Positions 27,401 through 37,856 of a stretch of DNA of 64,000 nt are shown here, piece after piece. The translations under genes and the position numbers were made by a program. Every line of letters begins with the position of its first letter. Positions within the stretch are counted from its first letter, which is position 1. Location of the stretch: positions 32,103 to 96,102 of the forward strand of contig ADBE01000068.1 of NCBI GenBank assembly GCA_000176735.1, written 5' to 3'. This stretch comes from Neisseria polysaccharea ATCC 43768. Lineage in GTDB: Bacteria; Pseudomonadota; Gammaproteobacteria; Burkholderiales; Neisseriaceae. The notes below the pieces were generated by a model that was given only the letters and a program-made list of their open reading frames with translations, ran no database searches and was not told the origin of the DNA.

Positions 27401-27883
27401 ATGATGAAAAAGATACTGGCAGTATCGGCACTATGCCTGATGACTGCGGCAGCACAGGCTGCCGATACTTACGGCTATCTCGCCGTTTGGCAGAATCCGC
27501 AGAATGCGGACGATGTTTTGCAGGTTAAAACCACAAAAGAAGATTCGACGAAAAGCGAAGCGTTTGCCGAGTTGGAAGCCTTTTGCAAAGGTCAGGACAC
27601 GCTTGCGGGCATTGCTGAAGACGAGCCGACCGGATGCCGGTCGGTCGTGTCGCTGAACAATACCTGTGTCGCGCTGGCATACCCGAAAGCCTTGGGCGCA
27701 ATGCGCGTTGAAAACGCCGTTGTGATTACTTCTCCGCGTTTTACGAGCGTTCATCAGGTCGCACTCAACCAGTGCATCAAAAAATACGGCGCACAGGGAC
27801 AATGCGGTTTGGAAACAGTGTATTGCACATCTTCTTCTTATTACGGCGGAACTGTGCGCTCTTTGATTCAAAATCTCAAATAA
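27401..27883 (+). CDS. Periplasmic DUF4189 family protein
   Basis: 160 residues with a signal peptide (MKKILAVSALCLMTAAAQA) and mature start near residue 22. The mature part has six cysteines and the segment VSLNNTCVALAYPKALGAMR, the small repeat seen in DUF4189 proteins, plus QCIKKYGAQGQCGLETVYCT near the end. Disulfide bonds are expected. Function unknown; members in Neisseria are secreted or surface-associated. Two adjacent ATG codons (27401 and 27404) are possible. A tight uptake-sequence terminator follows. Confidence 0.75.
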   Translation: MMKKILAVSALCLMTAAAQAADTYGYLAVWQNPQNADDVLQVKTTKEDSTKSEAFAELEAFCKGQDTLAGIAEDEPTGCRSVVSLNNTCVALAYPKALGAMRVENAVVITSPRFTSVHQVALNQCIKKYGAQGQCGLETVYCTSSSYYGGTVRSLIQNLK

Positions 27884-27891
27884 AACGGAAA

Positions 27892-27920
27892 ATGCCGTCT
27901 GAAAGATGTTCAGACGGCAT
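27892..27920. terminator. Uptake-sequence inverted pair between DUF4189 gene and uraA
   Basis: ATGCCGTCTGAA and TTCAGACGGCAT separated by 5 bases, flanked by A-rich and T-rich ends. Serves converging genes. Confidence 0.75.
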
Positions 27921-27934
27921 TTCCATATCAGCGG

Positions 27935-29146
27935 TCAGGATTCTTTCGGATCGGGCAGCAGGCTGTTCAACACAATGGCAAGTACGGCGCACAAGCCCAC
28001 GCCGGCAAAGCTGAAGCTGCCCAATTTGAGCGTCATGCCGCCGATGCCCGTGGTCAGTACCGAGCTGACGATGACCAGGTTTTTCGGCAGCATCAAATCG
28101 ACTTTGGCATCAATCAGCGTTTTCACGCCCAAAGAAGCAATCGTGCCGAACAGCAGCAGCATAATGCCGCCCATTACTGGCATCGGAATGGAAGCCAAAA
28201 ACGCATTGAATTTGCCGAAAAACGCCATGCAGACGGCAAAAACCGCCGCCCAAGTCATGATGACGGGGTTGCTGTTTTTGGTAATCATCACCGCACCCGT
28301 TACTTCGCCGTAGGTCGTAACCGGCGGGCCGCCGATCAGACCCGCAACGCATACGCCCAAACCGTCGCCTGCAAGGGTTTTGTCCAAGCCCGGGTCTTTC
28401 GTATAGTCTTTCCCCGTCACATTGCCGATTGCCATGATGCCGCCGATGTGTTCGATGGCGGGGGCGACGGCAACGGGCAGCATAAACAGTGCAGCCTGCC
28501 AGTTGATCTGAGGCGTTTCAAAATGGGGAACGGCGAACCAGGGCGCGTGTGCAATGCTTGCCGTGTCCACCAGTCCCATCAGCAGTGCCAAAACATAACC
28601 CGAAGCGACACCGATCAAGATGGGAATCAGCTTCATCATCCTGCTGCCGAAAACCGATACGATGGCGGTAACGGCAAAGGTAAAGCCGGAAAGAATCAGC
28701 GAATCGGTATAGTCGATGACCTGTTTGCCGTCCGCCTGACCCATTGCCATGCTGCTTGCCGCCACGGCAACAGACAGACCGATGACCATAATGACCGGAC
28801 CGATGACGACCGGCGGCAGCAGCCTATGAACGGCAGCAAGTCCACGCCAGCGGATTAGTGCGGCAAATACAAAATACATAAATCCCGCAGCAAACAATCC
28901 GAACATGGTGGAGGGCAGACCCCATTCGCCGATAGCGTAGATAATCGGCGCGATAAACGCAAAAGAAGAGCCTAGAAAAATAGGCACTTTACGTTTGGTG
29001 GTAATTTGGAACAATAAGGTTCCTATGCCTGCCCCTAAAAGAGCAAGTGCCGGGTTCAGTCCCGTCAGCAGGGGAACCAGCACCATTGCGCCGAATGCAA
29101 CGAATAAAATCTGAGCACCGGAAACGGCAAGTTTCAGTTGGTTCAT
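27935..29146 (-). CDS. uraA: Uracil permease, NCS2 family
   Basis: 403 residues from MNQLKLAVSGAQ, with AAAGAAGATGG upstream; the longer ORF reads through promoter DNA. Around 12-14 hydrophobic segments. NCS2 motifs: VFAALIRWRGLAAVHRLLPP, VAPAIEHIGGIMAIGNVTGK (conserved glutamate) and GPPVTTYGEVTGAVMITKNS. It imports uracil, probably with protons. It diverges from ftsK. Confidence 0.92.
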   Translation of the reverse strand: MNQLKLAVSGAQILFVAFGAMVLVPLLTGLNPALALLGAGIGTLLFQITTKRKVPIFLGSSFAFIAPIIYAIGEWGLPSTMFGLFAAGFMYFVFAALIRWRGLAAVHRLLPPVVIGPVIMVIGLSVAVAASSMAMGQADGKQVIDYTDSLILSGFTFAVTAIVSVFGSRMMKLIPILIGVASGYVLALLMGLVDTASIAHAPWFAVPHFETPQINWQAALFMLPVAVAPAIEHIGGIMAIGNVTGKDYTKDPGLDKTLAGDGLGVCVAGLIGGPPVTTYGEVTGAVMITKNSNPVIMTWAAVFAVCMAFFGKFNAFLASIPMPVMGGIMLLLFGTIASLGVKTLIDAKVDLMLPKNLVIVSSVLTTGIGGMTLKLGSFSFAGVGLCAVLAIVLNSLLPDPKES

Positions 29147-29368
29147 ACCATCTTCTTTCAATCGGTTCAAACGGCACGGATTATACTGGTTTGCCGAGGG
29201 TCTGCGTAAAAATACATATGGCGGGCAACAGATATGCCGTCTGAAAGGCAATGTCTGTCTGTTGCAGGATGAAAGCAGGAGAAATGGAGTATAATCCGAC
29301 ACTTTCCATATTCAATCCGCAAGCCGTCCGGCTTCCTTATTTCAGACGGCATTTTCCGGTAATACGGC

Positions 29369-31807
29369 ATGACAGAAAAATCCCATAAAAAAACAGCAAA
29401 AGGCAGGGCGGGAAGCCCGTCCCCAACGTCCGCACGCAACAAGAAAGCCGACAACGGCGCACGGGGCAATAAAGTTTCCGAGCGGCTCAAGGCGGTCAAA
29501 GAGTTGCAGAAAACCGAAACCAAAAAGGCGCGTCCCGAACATGTCGTCAACCTTATCGGCGACGCACTGTGGCTGATGGGTTTGGCGGCAACCTTGTATT
29601 TGGCGATTTCCCTGATTAGTTTCGATATGGGCGATCCGTCTTGGTCGCACAGTTCGCCGGTTGTGGAAGATGTCGCCAATTGGGGCGGACTGTTCGGCGC
29701 GTATGTTGCCGATGTCGGCTATTATCTTTTCGGCTGGTCGTTCTGGTGGTGGATAGCGGCTGCCTGCGTCATGCTGTATAAAAATTTTCGTCTGCACGCA
29801 AAACGGACGGAAAACGAGGCATACAACCACAAAATCGCTGCCGCCGCGCTGTTTGTCCTGACGGTCTTCAGCCCTGTTTTGGAATATTTTGTGCTGGGCG
29901 GAAAATACAGTGAATCCTTGCCGGTCGGTGCGGGCGGTATGGTAGGTATACGTGTCGGCGCTATATTTGCATGGTTATTGGGAAAATCGGGCAGCCTTTT
30001 GATTATTTTGGTTGTTTTGTTGTTATCAGTGTCTTTGCTGGTACAGGTTTCATGGTTGGAAGTGTTGAACGGTACAAGTAGGACGATTCAAAATTGTCTG
30101 GCCGTATCGGGTAGAAAAATATCATCACTGGGAAAACGCCGTCCTCATACCAAAAAAGACAGTGTCGATACCCTAAACACCCGCCGTATGGTAAAAGAGG
30201 CTAAAAATATTACCGCCAAGCCCGTTGTTTCACTCGAAGGCAGTACCAGCAACCGCAAATCTGTAGCAGTCTCTGTTGCGCCGCTGCCTAAAATCCAAGC
30301 TTCGCTGTTTGAAGATAACGAAGTCCAGAGTAATGGAGAATATCACAAGCCTGCGTTGAATCTGTTGCGCCTTCCCGACAACGAGCCGGTCAGCATCAAT
30401 CCTGCCGAATTGGAGCGCACTGCCGAACTGATTGAATCCAAGTTGGCAGAATTCGGCATCGGCGTGCAAGTCGTTTCTGCCACTTCCGGCCCTGTAATTA
30501 CGCGTTATGAAATTGAACCCGCGCAAGGCATAAAAGGCAGCCAAATCGTTGCTTTATCTAAAGATTTGGCGCGTTCCATGTCGCTGCAATCCGTACGTAT
30601 CGTAGAAACCATCGCAGGCAAAAACACGATGGGCATCGAGTTGCCCAACGATAAACGCCAAGACGTGATGTTGAGCGAAATCTTGTCTTCGCCCGTGTTT
30701 ACCGAAGCCAAATCCAAACTGACCGTTGCATTGGGCAAAGACATCGCCGGTACGCCCGTCGTCGGCGACTTGGCGAAAATGCCGCACCTTTTGGTCGCCG
30801 GTATGACCGGTTCGGGCAAATCCGTCGGCGTGAACGGCATGATTATGTCCATGCTTTTCAAAGCTACGCCGGAAGAAGTCCGCTTCATCATGATTGATCC
30901 GAAAATGCTCGAATTGAGCATTTACGACGGTATTCCGCACCTGCTTTGCCCGGTCGTTACCGATATGCGCGAAGCAGGGCAGGCGTTGAACTGGTGCGTT
31001 GCCGAAATGGAAAAACGTTACCGCCTGCTCTCGCATGCAGGTGTGCGCAACTTGGAGGGCTTCAATCAAAAAGTCGAGGCTGCCAAAGCGGCCGGTAAGC
31101 CGCTGTTGAATCCTTTCAGCCTGTCTCCGGATAATCCGGAACCCTTGGAAAAATTACCATTGATTGTGGTCGTTATCGACGAGTTGGCAGATCTGATGAT
31201 GACCGAACGCAAATCTGTTGAGCAGCAAATCGCACGCCTTGCCCAAAAAGCGCGCGCGGCAGGTATTCACATGATTGTCGCGACCCAACGTCCGAGCGTC
31301 GATGTCGTTACCGGCTTGATTAAGGCGAACATTCCGACGCGTATGGCGTTTACCGTACAAAGCAAAATCGACAGCCGCACCATTCTTGACCAGATGGGTG
31401 CGGACGAGCTGTTGAAATACGGCGACTCACTGTTCCTACAGCCGGGCAGCGCCGAGCCAACCCGACTGCAAGGCGCGTTTGTTTCAGATGACGAAGTTCA
31501 TCAAGTCGTCAACTATGTCAAGTCGCAAGCCCACGCCGACTATATCGAAGGCTTGCTCACCGGCGAAGCTGCACTGGAAACCACCAATATCGTCAATCCG
31601 AATGCGGGAAGCGACGAATTGTTCGACCAAGCCGTTGCCTACATTTTGGAAAGCAAAAAAACTTCCATCTCTTCCCTGCAACGTCAGTTGCGCATCGGCT
31701 ATAACCGCGCAGCAAACCTGATGGAAGCACTCGAAAATGCAGGTGTCGTTTCCCCTGCCGATATGAATGGCAGCCGTAAGATTTTGGCGCACAAGGACCA
31801 TTTATAG
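29369..31807 (+). CDS. ftsK: DNA translocase FtsK/SpoIIIE
   Basis: 812 residues. An N-terminal basic segment, then about four membrane helices (residues 65-230), a linker, and the motor domain with Walker [15 protein letters not shown] (about residue 479), Walker [20 protein letters not shown] and [20 protein letters not shown]. The C-terminal gamma winged helix ([20 protein letters not shown]) reads chromosome polarity sequences. FtsK pumps DNA across the closing septum and activates dimer resolution. An uptake-sequence terminator lies 14 bases after the stop. Confidence 0.97.
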   Translation: MTEKSHKKTAKGRAGSPSPTSARNKKADNGARGNKVSERLKAVKELQKTETKKARPEHVVNLIGDALWLMGLAATLYLAISLISFDMGDPSWSHSSPVVEDVANWGGLFGAYVADVGYYLFGWSFWWWIAAACVMLYKNFRLHAKRTENEAYNHKIAAAALFVLTVFSPVLEYFVLGGKYSESLPVGAGGMVGIRVGAIFAWLLGKSGSLLIILVVLLLSVSLLVQVSWLEVLNGTSRTIQNCLAVSGRKISSLGKRRPHTKKDSVDTLNTRRMVKEAKNITAKPVVSLEGSTSNRKSVAVSVAPLPKIQASLFEDNEVQSNGEYHKPALNLLRLPDNEPVSINPAELERTAELIESKLAEFGIGVQVVSATSGPVITRYEIEPAQGIKGSQIVALSKDLARSMSLQSVRIVETIAGKNTMGIELPNDKRQDVMLSEILSSPVFTEAKSKLTVALGKDIAGTPVVGDLAKMPHLLVAGMTGSGKSVGVNGMIMSMLFKATPEEVRFIMIDPKMLELSIYDGIPHLLCPVVTDMREAGQALNWCVAEMEKRYRLLSHAGVRNLEGFNQKVEAAKAAGKPLLNPFSLSPDNPEPLEKLPLIVVVIDELADLMMTERKSVEQQIARLAQKARAAGIHMIVATQRPSVDVVTGLIKANIPTRMAFTVQSKIDSRTILDQMGADELLKYGDSLFLQPGSAEPTRLQGAFVSDDEVHQVVNYVKSQAHADYIEGLLTGEAALETTNIVNPNAGSDELFDQAVAYILESKKTSISSLQRQLRIGYNRAANLMEALENAGVVSPADMNGSRKILAHKDHL

Positions 31808-31820
31808 CCCATATCGCAAA

Positions 31821-31859
31821 ATGCCGTCTGAACGGCGGAATTGGCGTTTCAGACGGCAT
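31821..31859. terminator. Uptake-sequence inverted pair after ftsK
   Basis: ATGCCGTCTGAACG faces CGTTTCAGACGGCAT with a loop of about 13 bases, then TATTAT. Confidence 0.7.
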
Positions 31860-32012
31860 ATTATGTTTCAGGCGGAACATTGTGATATACTTGCCAGCTA
31901 AAATTTCCCCTTTGCGGCAATGCGGTTCAAATATCCGTACCGTTGCGCTGTTTGCTTCCCCATGCAGGGAAGAAGGTTTATCATTTTATCAACACAACAA
32001 ATTTAAGGGCTT

Positions 32013-33326
32013 ATGATGAGCGTAACTGTTGAAACTTTAGAAAATCTGGAACGCAAAGTAGTGTTGTCTCTGCCTTGGTCCGAAATCAACGCAGAAACCG
32101 ATAAAAAACTGAAACAAACCCAGCGCCGTGCAAAAATCGACGGTTTCCGCCCGGGTAAAGCACCTTTAAAAATGATTGCCCAAATGTACGGTGCAAGCGC
32201 GCAAAACGACGTGATCAACGAGCTGGTGCAACGCCGCTTCTACGATGTTGCCGTTGCCCAAGAGTTGAAAGTGGCAGGCTTCCCCCGTTTTGAAGGCGTT
32301 GAAGAACAAGACGATCAAGAGTCTTTCAAAGTTGCCGCCATTTTTGAAGTGTTTCCCGAAGTCGTTATCGGCGATTTGTCTGCACAAGAAGTCGAAAAAG
32401 TAACCGCTTCCGTCGGCGATGCCGAAGTGGATCAAACCGTAGAAATCCTGCGAAAACAACGCACTCGCTTCAACCATGTCGAACGCGAAGCCCGAAACGG
32501 CGACCGCGTCATCATCGACTTTGAAGGCAAAATCGACGGCGAACCTTTTGCCGGCGGCGCATCCAAAAACTACGCCTTCGTATTGGGCGCAGGTCAAATG
32601 CTGCCTGAATTTGAAGCTGGCGTAGTCGGCATGAAGGCGGGCGAGGGCAAAGACGTTACCGTCAACTTCCCTGAAGAATACCACGGCAAAGATGTTGCCG
32701 GTAAAACTGCCGTGTTCACCATTACGCTGAACAACGTTTCCGAAGCGACTCTGCCTGAAGTCGATGCAGATTTTGCAAAAGCCTTGGGTATTGCGGATGG
32801 CGATGTTGCCAAAATGCGTGAAGAAGTGAAGAAAAACGTAAGCCGCGAAGTGGAACGCCGCGTGAACGAACAAACCAAAGAATCCGTAATGAACGCGCTG
32901 CTCAAAGCCGTAGAGTTGAAAGTTCCGGTTGCTTTGGTCAATGAAGAAGCCGCCCGCTTGGCAAACGAAATGAAACAAAACTTTGTCAACCAAGGTATGG
33001 CCGATGCCGCGAACTTGGATTTGCCTTTGGATATGTTCAAAGAACAAGCCGAACGCCGCGTGTCTTTGGGTCTGATTTTGGCAAAACTGGTTGACGAAAA
33101 CAAACTGGAACCGACTGAAGAGCAAATCAAAGCCGTTGTTGCCAACTTTGCAGAAAGCTACGAAGATCCTCAAGAAGTGATTGACTGGTACTACGCAGAG
33201 CCTTCCCGCCTGCAAGCCCCGACTTCTTTGGCGGTAGAAAGCAACGTCGTTGATTTCGTTTTGGGTAAAGCAAAAGTCAGCGAAAAAGCATTGTCTTTTG
33301 ACGAAGTGATGGGCGCGCAAGCCTGA
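32013..33326 (+). CDS. tig: Trigger factor, ribosome-bound chaperone
   Basis: 437 residues: ribosome-binding signature with KIDGFRPGKAPLKMIAQMYG, FKBP-type prolyl isomerase domain (RNGDRVIIDFEGKIDGEPFA, FVLGAGQMLPEFEAGVVGMK), and a long helical C-terminal domain. It shields nascent chains at the exit tunnel. The ATG at 32016 is an equally good start. clpP follows on the same strand. Confidence 0.97.
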   Translation: MMSVTVETLENLERKVVLSLPWSEINAETDKKLKQTQRRAKIDGFRPGKAPLKMIAQMYGASAQNDVINELVQRRFYDVAVAQELKVAGFPRFEGVEEQDDQESFKVAAIFEVFPEVVIGDLSAQEVEKVTASVGDAEVDQTVEILRKQRTRFNHVEREARNGDRVIIDFEGKIDGEPFAGGASKNYAFVLGAGQMLPEFEAGVVGMKAGEGKDVTVNFPEEYHGKDVAGKTAVFTITLNNVSEATLPEVDADFAKALGIADGDVAKMREEVKKNVSREVERRVNEQTKESVMNALLKAVELKVPVALVNEEAARLANEMKQNFVNQGMADAANLDLPLDMFKEQAERRVSLGLILAKLVDENKLEPTEEQIKAVVANFAESYEDPQEVIDWYYAEPSRLQAPTSLAVESNVVDFVLGKAKVSEKALSFDEVMGAQA

Positions 33327-33421
33327 TTGTTCTGAAAATGCCGTCTGAAGGCAGTTTTTGAAAGCACCGAAGCCGCTTTTAAAGCCCGCTTTGGTGCTTT
33401 TCCATCATGAAAGGAGACGAA

Positions 33422-34036
33422 ATGTCTTTTGATAACTATCTTGTCCCTACCGTTATCGAGCAGAGCGGTCGCGGTGAGCGTGCATTCGATATCTATTCCC
33501 GGCTTTTGAAAGAGCGCATCGTATTCTTGGTCGGACCGGTAACCGACGAGTCTGCCAATCTGGTGGTTGCCCAACTGTTGTTTTTGGAAAGTGAGAATCC
33601 GGATAAGGATATTTTCTTCTATATTAACTCGCCGGGCGGTTCGGTAACGGCCGGTATGTCGATTTACGACACCATGAATTTCATCAAGCCCGATGTATCG
33701 ACTTTGTGCTTGGGGCAGGCGGCAAGTATGGGCGCGTTCTTATTGTCGGCAGGCGAGAAAGGCAAACGTTTCGCCCTGCCCAACAGCCGGATTATGATTC
33801 ACCAGCCTTTAATCAGCGGCGGTCTGGGCGGTCAGGCATCTGACATTGAAATTCACGCACGCGAGTTGTTGAAAATCAAAGAAAAACTCAACCGCCTGAT
33901 GGCGAAACATTGCGGCCGCGATTTGGCAGATTTGGAGCGCGACACCGACCGTGATAATTTCATGTCTGCCGAAGAAGCCAAAGAATATGGTTTGATCGAC
34001 CAAGTTTTGGAAAACCGCGTTTCTTTGCAGCTTTAA
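33422..34036 (+). CDS. clpP: ATP-dependent Clp protease proteolytic subunit
   Basis: 204 residues from [14 protein letters not shown], with AAGGAG 6 bases before the ATG. The catalytic triad is visible: Ser in [19 protein letters not shown], His in [13 protein letters not shown] and Asp in [15 protein letters not shown]. It forms the barrel protease used with ClpX or ClpA; clpX is not in this window. The order tig-clpP is conserved in many proteobacteria. Confidence 0.98.
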   Translation: MSFDNYLVPTVIEQSGRGERAFDIYSRLLKERIVFLVGPVTDESANLVVAQLLFLESENPDKDIFFYINSPGGSVTAGMSIYDTMNFIKPDVSTLCLGQAASMGAFLLSAGEKGKRFALPNSRIMIHQPLISGGLGGQASDIEIHARELLKIKEKLNRLMAKHCGRDLADLERDTDRDNFMSAEEAKEYGLIDQVLENRVSLQL

Positions 34037-34057
34037 TAAGAAACCTGAGAGAGACAA

Positions 34058-34084
34058 ATGCCGTCTGAACATTTCAGACGGCAT
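34058..34084. terminator. Uptake-sequence inverted pair between clpP and ispG
   Basis: ATGCCGTCTGAA and TTCAGACGGCAT with a 3-base loop, followed by TTATTTTAT. Serves both converging genes. Confidence 0.8.
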
Positions 34085-34089
34085 TTATT

Positions 34090-35355
34090 TTATAGAGACT
34101 GTATCGGGATGACTTTTCCTTTATTGCGTTTAGAACTGTTTTCGCCATAATTGGTTTTAACATATTCCTCTACAATAGCTAGGAATTCGCTTGCAATATT
34201 ATCACCTTTCAGTGTTATTTTGCGCTCCCCATCTACATAAACCGGCGCGACGGGTGTTTCCCCCGTACCGGGCAGGCTGATGCCGATGTCAGCCAGTTTG
34301 CTTTCACCCGGTCCGTTGACGACACAGCCCATCACGGCGACATTCAAGGATTCCACGCCGGGATAAGCAGTACGCCATACGGTCATTTTTTGTCGCAGGT
34401 AGTTTTGCACATCTTGAGCCAGTTCTTGAAAAACGGTACTGGTGGTACGGCCGCAGCCGGGACAGGCAGTAACCATCGGCGTAAACGAGCGCAAACCCAT
34501 AGTCTGTAAAATCTCTTGCCCGACGACGACCTCCTGAGTACGCGGGCTGCCAGGTTCCGGAGTGAGTGAAATGCGGATAGTGTCGCCGATTCCTTCTTGA
34601 AGCAAGACGGATAATGCCGCCGTTGATGCGACAATGCCTTTACTGCCCATTCCCGCTTCGGTCAAACCCAAATGCAGCGGATAGGCGCAACGGCTGCCCA
34701 GTTCGCGGTAAACCTGAATCAGGTCTTGAACCGCGCTGACTTTGCACGACAGGATGATTTTGTCTTCGGGCAGCCCTAATAGAACGGCTTTTTCGGCAGA
34801 TTCCAAAGCGGAGACAATTAGTGCTTCCTTCATCACTTCTTCGGGCGGTTTCGGCTCGGAAGAAGCGAGGTTGGCATCCATCATACGTTTGGCGAGGCTC
34901 TGATCCAAAGAACCCCAGTTTACGCCGATGCGGACGGCTTTATCGTTTTCGGCAGCAGTCCGAATCATAAAGGCAAATTTTTCATCGCCTTTTACGCCTT
35001 TGCCGACATTGCCGGGATTGATGCGGTATTTGGACAGGGCTTTTCCACATTCGGGAAATTCCGCCAACAGGCGTTCGCCATTGAAGTGGAAATCGCCAAT
35101 CAGTGGTGTGGCATAGCCCATATCGTCCAAGCGGCGGCGGATTTCGGCAACTTTGGACGCGGCTTCGGGGCTGTTGACGGTGATCCGCACCATTTCCGAG
35201 CCGGCGTCGCTCAATTCCTTAATCTGCAATGCGGTGGTTTTTGCATCGGCAGTGTCGGTGTTGGTCATAGATTGGATAACGACGGGTGCTTCTGAACCGA
35301 CGGTAATATGATCGATGCGGACTTGATGCGTCCTGCGGCGTTGGAGTGTGTTCAT
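34090..35355 (-). CDS. ispG: 4-hydroxy-3-methylbut-2-en-1-yl diphosphate synthase
   Basis: 421 residues. TIM-barrel part with [20 protein letters not shown] and [17 protein letters not shown]; iron-sulfur domain with [20 protein letters not shown] and [20 protein letters not shown], giving the three cysteines that bind [4Fe-4S]. It carries out the sixth step of the non-mevalonate isoprenoid pathway. pilW lies 15 bases upstream and is cotranscribed. Confidence 0.98.
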   Translation of the reverse strand: MNTLQRRRTHQVRIDHITVGSEAPVVIQSMTNTDTADAKTTALQIKELSDAGSEMVRITVNSPEAASKVAEIRRRLDDMGYATPLIGDFHFNGERLLAEFPECGKALSKYRINPGNVGKGVKGDEKFAFMIRTAAENDKAVRIGVNWGSLDQSLAKRMMDANLASSEPKPPEEVMKEALIVSALESAEKAVLLGLPEDKIILSCKVSAVQDLIQVYRELGSRCAYPLHLGLTEAGMGSKGIVASTAALSVLLQEGIGDTIRISLTPEPGSPRTQEVVVGQEILQTMGLRSFTPMVTACPGCGRTTSTVFQELAQDVQNYLRQKMTVWRTAYPGVESLNVAVMGCVVNGPGESKLADIGISLPGTGETPVAPVYVDGERKITLKGDNIASEFLAIVEEYVKTNYGENSSKRNKGKVIPIQSL

Positions 35356-35370
35356 ATGGTTTGAATCTGT

Positions 35371-36132
35371 TTATTGACCGGTGAGGACGGTTTGCAATTC
35401 TTCCGAGTAGGGGAAATTTGCCTGCAGTTGCGCTTCGTATTCGAATGCCGCCTGCGCGTTGCTGAGGGCTTTGGCAATTTTCCAGCCAAGCAGCAAATCA
35501 TCGGCCTGAAGGACTTCTACCCTGCTTTGGTATTTTTTAAAGTAGTAATCGGCATCGCCCAACTGCCCGGCCAGCATTTTGGTGCGCGCCAGTTCTTTAA
35601 ATGCGGGGGGAAACTGCGGCTGCGAGGCGAGCGAGCGCTCCAAATAGGCTTCCGCCAATCCGAATTGCCCCTGTTTGGCACTGCATATGCCTTTATTCAG
35701 GTTGGCAATATAAGGGGTCGGGTAGGTGGGGTCGGCCAGGGCTTTGTCGAAATATGCCATAGATTCGGCAGGGCGGTTGAGCCTGCCGCACAGGAACCAG
35801 CCGTAGTTGTTGTTGATTTCGGCACTGTCGGGTTTGATGGAGAGGGCTTGCCGGAAACTTTCCTGCGCCTTGTCGTTAACTTTCAGGTATTGATAGATTT
35901 CGGCACGGACCAGCCAGGCAAGCTCGTTTTTAGGGTCCGATTTCAGGGCATCTTCAATACTTGCCGTCGCCTGACGGTAGTCCTGACCGCGCATATATTC
36001 CATTGCCAACTGGGTTTTGATATTGGAAACCTGATTGGCTTTTTCTGCCCGCGAGGGGCGGTAGGAAGTGCTGCACGCGCCCAAGGCAAGGACAAGTAAT
36101 AAAGAGATTCGTTTGGATGGCTTAAAAGGCAT
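35371..36132 (-). CDS. pilW: Type IV pilus biogenesis/stability lipoprotein PilW
   Basis: 253 residues from MPFKPSKRISLLLVLALGAC, a lipoprotein signal with lipobox LGAC. The rest is TPR repeats: AMEYMRGQDYRQATASIEDA, AEINNNYGWFLCGRLNRPAE and PYIANLNKGICSAKQGQFGL. The outer membrane pilotin-like protein is needed for stable PilQ multimers, pilus fibres and adhesion in N. meningitidis. The start overlaps the end of rlmN by 2 bases, making rlmN-pilW-ispG one coupled unit. Confidence 0.94.
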   Translation of the reverse strand: MPFKPSKRISLLLVLALGACSTSYRPSRAEKANQVSNIKTQLAMEYMRGQDYRQATASIEDALKSDPKNELAWLVRAEIYQYLKVNDKAQESFRQALSIKPDSAEINNNYGWFLCGRLNRPAESMAYFDKALADPTYPTPYIANLNKGICSAKQGQFGLAEAYLERSLASQPQFPPAFKELARTKMLAGQLGDADYYFKKYQSRVEVLQADDLLLGWKIAKALSNAQAAFEYEAQLQANFPYSEELQTVLTGQ

Positions 36133-36134
36133 AA

Positions 36135-37229
36135 TTACCCCTGTTGTCCGATTAAAATCTGCTGCCATTTTTGTTGGCGGCGCGTTTTATCCTGAACCTG
36201 CCCCGCCAACTGTCCGCAGGCGGCATCGATGTCGTCGCCGCGCGTTTTTCGTACGGTAACGACAAATCCTGCCTGCTGCAAAATATCGCGGAACACACGG
36301 ATGTTCTCATTGCTGGAGCGTTCGTATCCGGAGTTTGGGAAGGGATTGAACGGAATCAGATTGAACTTGCAGGGAACATCTTTGACTAGTTCGATCAGTT
36401 CGCGCGCATGTTGCGCCCTATCGTTTATTCCGTCCAACATGACGTATTCGAAAGTGATGAAATCCCTGGGTGCTTTGACCAGATAGCGCCGGCAGGCCGC
36501 CATCAGTTCTTTCAAGGGATATTTTTTGTTCAACGGTACGATTTGGTTGCGGACTTCGTCATTGGAAGCGTGGAGGGAAACCGCCAAAGCCACCGGCATG
36601 ACATCGCGCAACCTGTCCATTTGGGGCACCATACCTGAAGTGGAAACCGTTACGCGGCGGCGGCTCAAACCGTAGCCGTGGTCGTCCAGCATAATGCTTA
36701 AGGCGGTAACGACATTGTCGAAGTTCGCCATCGGCTCGCCCATACCCATCATCACTACATTGGAAATCACACGTTCGTTTTTCGGTGTAACGCCCATTGC
36801 TTTGTTTGCCCACCACAACTGTCCGATGATTTCGGCAGCAGTCAGGTTGCGGTTGAAGCCCTGCCGGCCGGTCGAGCAAAATGTACATTCCAAAGCGCAG
36901 CCGACTTGCGAGGAAATGCAGAGCGTGCCGCGATCCGATTCGGGGATGAAGACGGTTTCCACCCCGTTCCCCGTCCCGACATCTAGCAGCCATTTTCGAG
37001 TGCCGTCTGAAGATTCTTGAGACATCATCAGCTTGGGAATTTCGATGCTTGCCTGTTCGTTCAGTTTATGGCGCAGGGATTTTGCCAAATCGGTCATTTC
37101 GTCAAAATTTTGCGCGCCGGATTGGTGCATCCAACGCATAACCTGTTTGGCACGGAAAGGTTTTTCGCCCATATCGGCAAAATGTCGGGTCAGCCCTTGA
37201 AGGTCGTAGTTGAGCAGATTGGTTTTCAT
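36135..37229 (-). CDS. rlmN: 23S rRNA/tRNA adenine-C2 methyltransferase, radical SAM
   Basis: 364 residues. The radical-SAM cluster motif CX3CX2C is in [20 protein letters not shown]. Other motifs: [35 protein letters not shown] and [20 protein letters not shown]. It methylates A2503 of 23S rRNA and A37 of some tRNAs. The C terminus ([20 protein letters not shown]) is typical. First gene of the rlmN-pilW-ispG unit. Stop codon and pilW start are adjacent. Confidence 0.97.
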   Translation of the reverse strand: MKTNLLNYDLQGLTRHFADMGEKPFRAKQVMRWMHQSGAQNFDEMTDLAKSLRHKLNEQASIEIPKLMMSQESSDGTRKWLLDVGTGNGVETVFIPESDRGTLCISSQVGCALECTFCSTGRQGFNRNLTAAEIIGQLWWANKAMGVTPKNERVISNVVMMGMGEPMANFDNVVTALSIMLDDHGYGLSRRRVTVSTSGMVPQMDRLRDVMPVALAVSLHASNDEVRNQIVPLNKKYPLKELMAACRRYLVKAPRDFITFEYVMLDGINDRAQHARELIELVKDVPCKFNLIPFNPFPNSGYERSSNENIRVFRDILQQAGFVVTVRKTRGDDIDAACGQLAGQVQDKTRRQQKWQQILIGQQG

Positions 37230-37314
37230 GTGTTTGTGTTTTTCTTAAATTAAGGCTTCAAATAAAAAATTGCAGGGCAGGCAAGTTTGATTTGAAGCCT
37301 TTTGCAACAGAGTT

Positions 37315-37349
37315 TTCAGACGGCATGGATGTATTCTATGCCGTCTGAA
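37315..37349. terminator. Outward-facing uptake-sequence pair between ndk and rlmN
   Basis: TTCAGACGGCATGGAT and ATGCCGTCTGAA are in the opposite order to most pairs, yet still form a 12-bp stem with loop GGATGTATTCT. It follows ndk on the minus strand. Confidence 0.6.
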
Positions 37350-37372
37350 GAGGAGTTGTGCGGTGTATTGTA

Positions 37373-37798
37373 TCAACGGGGGCAGATTTCGGTTTGGCTG
37401 AAAAAGTAGGCAATTTCCAAAGCGGCATTTTCCACGCTGTCGGAACCGTGTACGGCATTAATGCTGACCGAAGTGGCAAAGTCCGCGCGTATCGTGCCTT
37501 CTGCGGCTTCGGCGGGATTGGTCGCCCCCATCAGTTCTCGGTTTTTCAGAACGGCGTTTTCGCCTTCCAGAACTTGAATCATAACCGGACCGCTGGTCAT
37601 AAATTCAACCAATCCGGCATAGAAGGGGCGGTCTTTGTGAACCGCATAAAATTCTTGCGCTTCTTTGAGGGTAAGCTGCTTCATTTTGGCGGCAACGATT
37701 TTCAGACTGTTCTCCTCAAAGCGGCTGTATATTTTGCCGATAACGTTTTTTTCGACGGCATCGGGTTTGATGATGGAGATGGTGCGTTCAATCGCCAT
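37373..37798 (-). CDS. ndk: Nucleoside diphosphate kinase
   Basis: 141 residues: [40 protein letters not shown] and the active-site histidine in [20 protein letters not shown]. It balances nucleoside triphosphate pools. Full length, with AAGGATAT before the ATG. Confidence 0.98.
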   Translation of the reverse strand: MAIERTISIIKPDAVEKNVIGKIYSRFEENSLKIVAAKMKQLTLKEAQEFYAVHKDRPFYAGLVEFMTSGPVMIQVLEGENAVLKNRELMGATNPAEAAEGTIRADFATSVSINAVHGSDSVENAALEIAYFFSQTEICPR

Positions 37799-37856
37799 GC
37801 TATATCCTTATTTTTACTTAAGAAGAATCAAATCGGTATTCTATCAAAAAAATAAC